From the NCBI GenBank assembly GCA_031976175.1, contig DALYLR010000011.1, forward strand, positions 1-64,000: 64,000 bases of DNA. Direction: 5' to 3'. Each line of letters opens with the position of its first letter. Position 1 is the first letter of the stretch. Under the pieces are notes generated by a model that did not search any database, was not told the DNA's origin, and was given only the letters and a program-made list of their open reading frames with translations. The stretch is from DMER01 sp003451645. GTDB taxonomy: Bacteria > Pseudomonadota > Alphaproteobacteria > Micropepsales > Micropepsaceae. Positions 58,141 through 64,000 of the stretch are shown here, piece after piece. The translations under genes were made by a program, and so were the position numbers.

Positions 58141-60030
58141 ATGGCCGCGCATACGCACGAAACCAGCCACGCACAGACGGCTTCCAATGGCTTGATCATA
58201 GCGGCCTTGGGCGTCGTGTTCGGGGATATCGGCACGAGCCCGCTTTATATGATGCGCGACGCGTTCGGGCATGCAGGCGGATTACCGCTGCAAGCGGATG
58301 CGGTAATGGGGCTGCTTAGTCTCGTCTTCTGGTCGCTCACCCTCATTGTGACCATCAAATATGTGGTCTTGATCATGCAGGCCGACAATCGCGGCGAAGG
58401 CGGCGTCTTATCGCTGGCCTCGCTGGCGCTGCGGACAGGGCACCATGCCCCCAAGCGGCGGGCAGTGCTTTCGGTTTTGGCACTCATCGGATTGGCTCTA
58501 TTTTACGGCGACGGCCTGATTACGCCAACCGTCTCGGTCTTAGGTGCGGTCGAAGGCCTGAAGGAATTGGACGAAGGCTTTGTGCCGTTTATCGTTCCAT
58601 TGGCGACCGTCATCCTGATTGGACTGTTCCTCATTCAGCGCCACGGAACCGGCGCGGTCGGAAAGTACTTCGGCCCCGTGATGCTGATATGGTTCACGGT
58701 TTTGGGGATATTGGGGCTGAGCAAGATCATCGAGAACCCGGGGATCCTAGCTGCCATTTCGCCCCATTATGCTGTGCAAGTCTTTTGGAACTATCCAGTT
58801 CAGGCCTTCATTGGGCTTGGCGCCGTAGTTCTGTGCGTCACGGGTGCGGAAGCGCTCTATGCCGATATGGGGCATTTTGGCAAAGGCCCAATCCGCAAGG
58901 CTTGGCTCTTTCTTGTGTTCCCGGGCCTCTTGTTGAATTACTTCGGGCAGGGAGCTCTTCTGATCGCCGACCCCACTGCGGTTAGAGCGCCTTTCTACTT
59001 AATCGCGCCAGAGTGGGCACAAGCGCCACTGGTCATCCTTGCAACTCTGGCGGCCGTCATTGCCAGTCAGGCGATTATCTCCGGCGTCTTTAGCCTCACG
59101 CGGCAAGCAATTCAGTTGGGCTACCTGCCCCGTATGGACATCCGCCATACCTCGCATACAGAGCAGGGCCAGATCTATATCCCACGCGTAAACTGGCTCT
59201 TGATGATCGGGGTGATTGGCCTGGTCTTGAGCTTCCAATCCTCCGGTGCCCTGACCGCGGCCTATGGCATTGCCGTGACCGGCGCCATGGCGATTGACGC
59301 GATCTTGGCCGCTGTCGTGGCGCGCTGGCTGTGGGGTTGGAGCCGGTGGTCTTCACTGTCGGTCTTTGGTCTGTTTTTCCTCATCGACGTTGCGTTGTTC
59401 TCGTCCAACGCGATGAAGATCCCGCAAGGCGGCTGGTTCCCCTTGGCCGTTGCCATCGTGGCGGTATTCGTGTTCATCGCGTGGAAGCGGGGACGCGAGG
59501 CCCTGGTCTCCAAGCTTTACAAGGAAGCGATGCCGATCAAGGAATTCTTGAGCGTCTGGAACAAGACGACCGAGCGGGTGTCCGGCACGGCGGTCTTCAT
59601 GACCTCGAACCCGGGTGTGGTGCCGACTGCCTTTTTGCACAATCTTAAGCACAATCATGTTGTGCATGAGCGCGTGATCCTGATGAAGGTCAACACCGAG
59701 GATTCCCCGCGGGTCCCGGACGGGCAGCGCATCGAAGTCGAGAAACTGGGCAAGGGCTTCTACGCTGTTACAGCGCATGTAGGCTTTATGGAGCGTGCGG
59801 ATGTGCCCAGCCTGTTGGAGCAGTGCCGCGCGCAAGGTCTGGCCATCGACATCATGGAGACGACGTTCTTCCTGGGACGCGAGACCCTCATCCCGGCCCA
59901 GAAATCCGACCTCAATCCTATCATGGCGGGCATGTTCTTTTGGTTGCATTCATCGGCCTTGTCCGCCACGCGCTTCTTCAGCATACCGCCCAACCGTGTC
60001 GTCGAGCTTGGCGCCCAGATCGAGATTTGA
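58141..60030 (+). CDS. kup: Kup-type potassium uptake transporter
   Basis: A 629-residue KUP/HAK transporter with about twelve membrane segments. GVVFGDIGTSPLYMMRDAFG is the family N-terminal signature, followed by KYVVLIMQADNRGEGGVLSL, FYGDGLITPTVSVLGAVEGL and ALYADMGHFGKGPIRKAW. The cytoplasmic C-terminal 150 residues (TAVFMTSNPGVVPTAFLHNLKHN..) complete it. It imports potassium with protons. The annotated ATG at 58141 gives MAAHTHE, and GGCGGAG lies just upstream. Confidence 0.96.
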   Translation: MAAHTHETSHAQTASNGLIIAALGVVFGDIGTSPLYMMRDAFGHAGGLPLQADAVMGLLSLVFWSLTLIVTIKYVVLIMQADNRGEGGVLSLASLALRTGHHAPKRRAVLSVLALIGLALFYGDGLITPTVSVLGAVEGLKELDEGFVPFIVPLATVILIGLFLIQRHGTGAVGKYFGPVMLIWFTVLGILGLSKIIENPGILAAISPHYAVQVFWNYPVQAFIGLGAVVLCVTGAEALYADMGHFGKGPIRKAWLFLVFPGLLLNYFGQGALLIADPTAVRAPFYLIAPEWAQAPLVILATLAAVIASQAIISGVFSLTRQAIQLGYLPRMDIRHTSHTEQGQIYIPRVNWLLMIGVIGLVLSFQSSGALTAAYGIAVTGAMAIDAILAAVVARWLWGWSRWSSLSVFGLFFLIDVALFSSNAMKIPQGGWFPLAVAIVAVFVFIAWKRGREALVSKLYKEAMPIKEFLSVWNKTTERVSGTAVFMTSNPGVVPTAFLHNLKHNHVVHERVILMKVNTEDSPRVPDGQRIEVEKLGKGFYAVTAHVGFMERADVPSLLEQCRAQGLAIDIMETTFFLGRETLIPAQKSDLNPIMAGMFFWLHSSALSATRFFSIPPNRVVELGAQIEI

Positions 60031-60145
60031 CCCTGCCTTCTTCCATTCACCTTCAGCCCGCGCTGCGGTTGACAAGGGCCCGCAATCTCCGGCATGTCCC
60101 AACGCGCGCAAGGGGCTGCGCACCCTCCAATCTGAGTGACCAGAT

Positions 60146-61105
60146 ATGCTGACCTATCTCGATTTTGAGAAAGCTGTCGCCGAACTTGACGGCAAGATCG
60201 AGGAGTTACGCCGCTTAGCGGCGGCCGATCCGGCGGTCCCAATTAAGGATGACGTCTCACGGCTCGAAGCCAAGTCAGCGCAGCTCGTGCGCGATCTCTA
60301 TGCCAAGCTGACGCCATGGCAAAAGACGCTGGTTGCGCGCCACCCTGCGCGGCCGCACTTTTATGATTATGTGCACACTCTGATTGAGGATTTCACGCCG
60401 CTGGCGGGCGACCGCTCCTTTGCCGAGGACAACGCGATCATCGGCGGGCCCGGCAATTTCCGGGGCCGCGCCGTCATGGTCATTGGCCATGAAAAGGGCA
60501 ACGACACCAAATCCCGCCTCAAGCATAATTTTGGCATGGCACAGCCAGATGGTTACCGCAAGGCTATCCGTCTTATGACCATGGCCGAGCGGTTCGGCCT
60601 GCCCGTGATCACTTTGGTCGACACACCCGGCGCCTATCCGGGCATCAGTGCCGAGGAACGCGGGCAGGCGGAGGCCATTGCCCGGTCGACTGAACGGTGC
60701 CTCACTCTTGGGGTGCCTCTGGTCTCCGCGATCCTGGGCGAGGGCGGCTCAGGCGGCGCGGTGGCCTTGGCGACGGCGGATCGTGTGATCATGCTGGAAC
60801 ACTCGATCTATTCGGTCATCTCGCCGGAGGGCTGCGCATCGATCCTTTGGCACTCGGCCGAGAAAGCGCAGGATGCGGCCGCGGCCATGAAGGTCACGGC
60901 GCAGGACCTGATGGGGTTCAAGATCATCGACCGGATTGTCGCCGAACCTGTGGGCGGCGCGCACCGCGATCCGGCGAAGACGATCCTCGATATTGGGCAG
61001 GCGATTGATGAGGCGCTGAAGGAACTCGATGGTCTCGACCCTGCGGCCTTGCGCAAGGCGCGAGCGGAGAAGTTTCTGAGCATGGGCCGGCAGGGCGCGG
61101 CCTAA
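60146..61105 (+). CDS. accA: acetyl-CoA carboxylase carboxyltransferase subunit alpha
   Basis: A 319-residue AccA. YLDFEKAVAELDGKIEELRRL is the usual N-terminal helix, then RPHFYDYVHTLIEDFTPLAGDRSFAEDNAIIGG, VIGHEKGNDTKSRLKHNFGMAQPDGYRKAIRLM and LVDTPGAYPGISAEERGQAEAIA, with EGGSGGAVALATADRVIMLE supplying the oxyanion region. It transfers carboxyl from biotin to acetyl-CoA to start fatty acid synthesis together with AccD. Its stop overlaps the convergent epoxide hydrolase gene by four bases. Confidence 0.98.
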   Translation: MLTYLDFEKAVAELDGKIEELRRLAAADPAVPIKDDVSRLEAKSAQLVRDLYAKLTPWQKTLVARHPARPHFYDYVHTLIEDFTPLAGDRSFAEDNAIIGGPGNFRGRAVMVIGHEKGNDTKSRLKHNFGMAQPDGYRKAIRLMTMAERFGLPVITLVDTPGAYPGISAEERGQAEAIARSTERCLTLGVPLVSAILGEGGSGGAVALATADRVIMLEHSIYSVISPEGCASILWHSAEKAQDAAAAMKVTAQDLMGFKIIDRIVAEPVGGAHRDPAKTILDIGQAIDEALKELDGLDPAALRKARAEKFLSMGRQGAA

Positions 61106-62289
61106 CCCGGCGCCAGCAAGGCCTCGCGCACATCTTGGACGAACAAATCCGGTTCTTCCTGCGCCGCAAAGTGCCCGCCGCGCGGCATCTCCCGCCAACG
61201 CACAATGTTGTATCCACGGCGGCCCCAGGATTCCGGTATCGGGGGCAAACCGTCGATTGGATAATCGGCGTAGGCTGTTGGTACACTGACGATCTGACCG
61301 GCTGCGAGCTGGGCCGAACGCTCAAGGGGTGCGGCCTTATAGATCGTGTTGGCGGAATTGATGGTGCCCGTGAACCAATAGAGCGAGAGCATCGTGCACA
61401 TCTCCTCATGCGGGAAGCGCGCCTCAATGCCCGTATACGGATGACCTTTTTTTGTGTCGGCGAGGCGGTTGATCTTGTCTGCCAGCCAGCCCGCAAGCCC
61501 AACGGGCGAGTCCATCAAACCATAGGCAAGCGCTTGCGGCCGGGTCGACTGGATCGCGCGGTAGCCATCCTCGCGTGCCCACCACTCTTTCATGGCCGCT
61601 ATCCATTGGGCCTCTTCAGATGTGACCGGCGGTTGCGAGGGGTGCTTCAAATGCGGCCTCATGGGCAGCATGGTCAGATGGATGCGCGCCACCTCGTCCG
61701 GGTACTGAAGAGCCAGGCGCGAGGTCACATAGGACCCCCAATCGCCCGCTTGGGCCTGATAAGTCTGATACCCCAGGACTTCCGTCATGAGCCGGTGCCA
61801 CAAATCCGCGATACGGGCAGGTCCAATTGGCCGCGATGGCCGCGACGAGAACCCAAAACCCAAGAGGGACGGGACGATCACGTCGAACCCGTCCTCCGCC
61901 TTGCCGCCATGCTTTTCGGGATGGGCCAGTGGTTCGATCACTTTCGTGAACTCTAGGAATGAGGACGGCCAGCCATGGGTGAGGATCAAGGGGCGGGGCG
62001 AGGGTTGTGAACCCTTCTTCCAGATGAAGTGGATCGTATGGGTCTCGCGATCCTGCTCCAGATCAACCGTGTACTGAGGAAAGCGGTTGAGCCTTGCTTC
62101 TTGTGCCGGCCAATCAAAGGTATCGCGCCAAAAGGGGATCAGCCGCTGCAGATAGGCCAGCGGCGTTCCATACTCCCACGCATCATTGCCCGCAGGCTCG
62201 TTAGGCCAACGGACGCGGCCCAAGCGCTGACGGAGATCGGCGATGTCATTGTCTGGAATAGCAATGCGAAAGGCCTTTGGTTTGCTCAT
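61102..62289 (-). CDS. epoxide hydrolase (EHN type), copy 1
   Basis: A 395-residue alpha/beta-fold epoxide hydrolase. The N-terminal EHN domain (IPDNDIADLRQRLGRVRWPN..YLQRLIPFWRDTFDWPAQEARLNRFPQY) is followed by oxyanion motif LTHGWPSSFLEF, nucleophilic Asp in YQAQAGDWGSYVTSRLA, a lid with aromatic residues, and catalytic His in PRGGHFAAQEEP. It would hydrolyse epoxides to diols; substrate unknown. No signal peptide is seen. Start overlaps the stop of the small membrane protein gene (ATGA). Confidence 0.93.
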   Translation of the reverse strand: MSKPKAFRIAIPDNDIADLRQRLGRVRWPNEPAGNDAWEYGTPLAYLQRLIPFWRDTFDWPAQEARLNRFPQYTVDLEQDRETHTIHFIWKKGSQPSPRPLILTHGWPSSFLEFTKVIEPLAHPEKHGGKAEDGFDVIVPSLLGFGFSSRPSRPIGPARIADLWHRLMTEVLGYQTYQAQAGDWGSYVTSRLALQYPDEVARIHLTMLPMRPHLKHPSQPPVTSEEAQWIAAMKEWWAREDGYRAIQSTRPQALAYGLMDSPVGLAGWLADKINRLADTKKGHPYTGIEARFPHEEMCTMLSLYWFTGTINSANTIYKAAPLERSAQLAAGQIVSVPTAYADYPIDGLPPIPESWGRRGYNIVRWREMPRGGHFAAQEEPDLFVQDVREALLAPG

Positions 62290-62855
62290 GCGTCGGGCTT
62301 CGGCTTCAGCGCGCGGTGCGCATCGAGGATCAATTCGGAGAGGCGGTCAGGGTTGGCCACATCCTCTATGACTAGATAGTTCTGCTCGCCATCCAGCGAT
62401 TGCACGAGGACGGAGCCCTGACGTGTGGCCGAGCTGGTGGTCATGACCTCAAGCGGCAGGCCCAGTGGGATGGCGGTCAGGGCAGGGTATGGTGCGGGCG
62501 CGGCCCGCAGGACTCGGGCGTTCGTCACCGCGTAATGGATGCGGGCACGCGTCCTGCGGTCGCGCCAAGGCCTTAGCAACGCAAACTCAAGCGCGCTATA
62601 GGTGAAGCTTGCGAATATCAAGGTAAAGGCAAGCAGGAAGGGCCACTCAAAATGTTCCGCACCCTGAACAGCGCGCCAGGTGGCAAATGCCGTCACCGCC
62701 GTGACGCCCGCGCTGACAAGGAACGCCAAAGAGTACCCAAGCGTGTGAAGAAGAGGTTGCGCCGGACCCGGACCCGTTGGTTGTCCCTGCCATAAGACGC
62801 GTTCGTCCGGCTGAAGCGCTAAGGCGAACGGCTCATCATACACGTTGGAGGTCAT
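62286..62855 (-). CDS. membrane protein with bacterial PH-like pattern
   Basis: A 189-residue protein. After an N-terminal stretch ending LQPDERVLWQGQPT comes a hydrophobic region of about 60 residues with two probable membrane segments (LLHTLGYSLAFLVSAGVTAVTAFATW and WPFLLAFTLIFASFTYSALEFALL). The C-terminal part HYAVTNARVLRAA..PYPALTAIPL and VLVQSLDGEQNYLVIEDVANPDRLSELILDAHR resembles bacterial PH domains, where YxVTNxRVL is common. Function unknown. It lies between the two epoxide hydrolase genes with ATGA overlaps on both sides. Confidence 0.75.
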   Translation of the reverse strand: MTSNVYDEPFALALQPDERVLWQGQPTGPGPAQPLLHTLGYSLAFLVSAGVTAVTAFATWRAVQGAEHFEWPFLLAFTLIFASFTYSALEFALLRPWRDRRTRARIHYAVTNARVLRAAPAPYPALTAIPLGLPLEVMTTSSATRQGSVLVQSLDGEQNYLVIEDVANPDRLSELILDAHRALKPKPDA

Positions 62856-64000
62856 CCAAAGATCTCGCGGCCAAAGGCACGCACGTCATTGATATAGTCT
62901 TGCGGCCGCTCCATCGCCGCGAAATGACCGCCACGCGAAAACTCCGTCCAGCGTGCCACATTGAGGCTCTTCTCAACCTGGCTGCGCGGCGGGAAAGGGA
63001 TGAGATCGACCGGGACACGCGCCACCGCCACCGGCTTTTCGACCCGCGACTTGAGCGGAATGGGTGCGCCACCCGGGTCCTCAAACAAACCGCGATACAT
63101 CCACGTCGAGGTGCCAAAGGTGCGCGTCACAAGATAGACCATGATGTTGGTCAGCAGCTGATCCTTAGTATAGACGCTCTCCAAACGCCCGCCGTCGAGA
63201 TCGGACCAGGCTTTGAACTTCTCAACGATCCAGGCGGCGACTCCCACGGGGGAGTCCATCAAGCCGTAGGACAGCGTCAAAGGCTTGGTCGATTGCAGGC
63301 GGAAATAGGCCCCTTCGGCCTCAAAGGAGGCTTGAAACGCCTGCGCGGCCTTTTGCTCTTCTGGTGTGTCGAAGCTGACACCTGGGCTGAGCCAACCCAT
63401 CATGTTCAAATGAACAGCCTTGCAGCCCTGGCCCTCATACCCCATCCAGCCCGAGATCGAGGAACCCCAATCGCCGCCTTGCGCGAGATAGCCCGAATAC
63501 CCGAGCACCTGCGTCATCAGCGCGTCGAAATGTCTGGCGACCGTGCGCGGGCCAACGGGCTTGGGCGGCTTTTGCGAAAAGCCATAGCCGGGAAGCGATG
63601 GCACGACGACATCGAACCCATCCTCGGCCGAGCCGCCAAACTTTTCCGGATGAGCCAGCGGCTCGATGACGTTCAGGAATTCAACGATTGAGCCGGGCCA
63701 GCCATGGCTGATGATCAGGGGGCGGCGGCGCGCCGACGCGCTGCGCAAATGAATGAAATGGATATCCAGATCGAGCGGCCGCGCCTTGAACTGCGGGAAA
63801 CGGTTGATCGCTCCTTGCGCGGCGTACCAATCATAGGATTGAAGCCAATGGTTCTGAAACTCCTTCATGGTTTGAAGGTCCGTGCCATAGGCCCAGCCGC
63901 CGCCCTCTGGCGCATCGGGCCACTCGAAAGCACGCACCTTCGCCATGATGGCGTCGACCGTCTGGCGGGGAATATCGATCGTGAAGGGGGCGATCGTCAT
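62852..64000 (-). CDS. epoxide hydrolase (EHN type), copy 2
   Basis: A 382-residue homologue of copy 1. The EHN domain (IDIPRQTVDAIMAKVRAFEWPDAPE..FQNHWLQSYDWYAAQGAINRFPQF) precedes ISHGWPGSIVEFLNVIEPLAHPEKFGGSAEDGFDVVVPSLPGYGFS, nucleophilic Asp in LAQGGDWGSSISGWM, and catalytic His in SRGGHFAAMERP. The shared segment VIEPLAHPEK.GG.AEDGFDV with copy 1 indicates duplication. The ATG at 64000 coincides with the window edge, so an upstream start is not excluded. Confidence 0.92.
   Translation of the reverse strand: MTIAPFTIDIPRQTVDAIMAKVRAFEWPDAPEGGGWAYGTDLQTMKEFQNHWLQSYDWYAAQGAINRFPQFKARPLDLDIHFIHLRSASARRRPLIISHGWPGSIVEFLNVIEPLAHPEKFGGSAEDGFDVVVPSLPGYGFSQKPPKPVGPRTVARHFDALMTQVLGYSGYLAQGGDWGSSISGWMGYEGQGCKAVHLNMMGWLSPGVSFDTPEEQKAAQAFQASFEAEGAYFRLQSTKPLTLSYGLMDSPVGVAAWIVEKFKAWSDLDGGRLESVYTKDQLLTNIMVYLVTRTFGTSTWMYRGLFEDPGGAPIPLKSRVEKPVAVARVPVDLIPFPPRSQVEKSLNVARWTEFSRGGHFAAMERPQDYINDVRAFGREIFG

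Overview
The window is a GC-rich chromosomal segment of an alphaproteobacterium. The evidence is the gene set and its order: the 32-kDa heat-shock sigma factor RpoH, a CarD regulator, a 7Fe ferredoxin FdxA, an S4-domain protein and an SUV3/MgpS-type helicase run together on the minus strand; aroK-aroB, a CorC-like protein, a BolA protein, a DnaJ-like protein and cobS-cobT form another typical neighbourhood; a long L28 and a GTTC-N7-GTTC LexA-type box also fit. The genus cannot be fixed from the sequence alone. There are no insertion sequences, phage genes or CRISPR arrays. One short run of N (33980-33997) marks an assembly gap inside the helicase gene.

Layout. 1-2.1 kb: hydrolase remnant, GNAT acetyltransferase, alpha/beta hydrolase, a 104-bp dispersed repeat and a secreted-protein gene broken by an amber stop. 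2.1-8.5 kb (minus): acyl-CoA dehydrogenase, GH36 alpha-galactosidase, then an operon of ferritin-like protein, cytochrome c, ECF sigma factor and ChrR-type cupin anti-sigma factor. 8.6-13.4 kb: vitamin B12 uptake (btuF, cobalamin riboswitch, btuB, btuC, btuD). 13.5-14.9 kb: a phosphotransferase/P-loop kinase fusion. 15.0-27.6 kb: a signalling block with Hpt protein, BLUF blue-light sensor, STAS/HATPase/response-regulator-PP2C partner-switching set and a soluble chemoreceptor on the plus strand, facing cheB-cheD-cheR-mcp-cheW-cheA-cheY and a STAS-like protein on the minus strand. 27.8-35.4 kb: tRNA-Arg(CCU), a nuclease gene behind a probable SOS box, rpoH with a hairpin over its Shine-Dalgarno, carD, fdxA, S4 protein and helicase. 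35.4-38.5 kb: an accessory patch with a repeat present four times and one lower-GC gene with an AlbA_2 domain. 38.5-50 kb: methylmalonyl-CoA mutase, secreted proteins, a VUT-type transporter, rpmB, meaB, a RelE/HigB-HigA pair and cobT-cobS. 50-64 kb: dnaJ-like, bolA, corC-like, aroB, aroK, a 44-residue membrane protein, xerD, malyl-CoA lyase, kup, accA and two epoxide hydrolases with a small membrane protein between them.

How the parts fit. Vitamin B12 recurs: uptake genes behind a riboswitch, the cobaltochelatase subunits CobS and CobT, and a B12-dependent mutase with its MeaB chaperone. With malyl-CoA lyase and AccA this points to acyl-CoA and C4 carboxylic acid metabolism. The most unusual part is the signalling block, where a light sensor and a partner-switching phosphatase set lie directly beside a complete chemotaxis operon whose receptors have no evident membrane segments. 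The best regulatory finding is a perfect 9-bp hairpin that would hide the rpoH ribosome-binding site, a candidate RNA thermometer.
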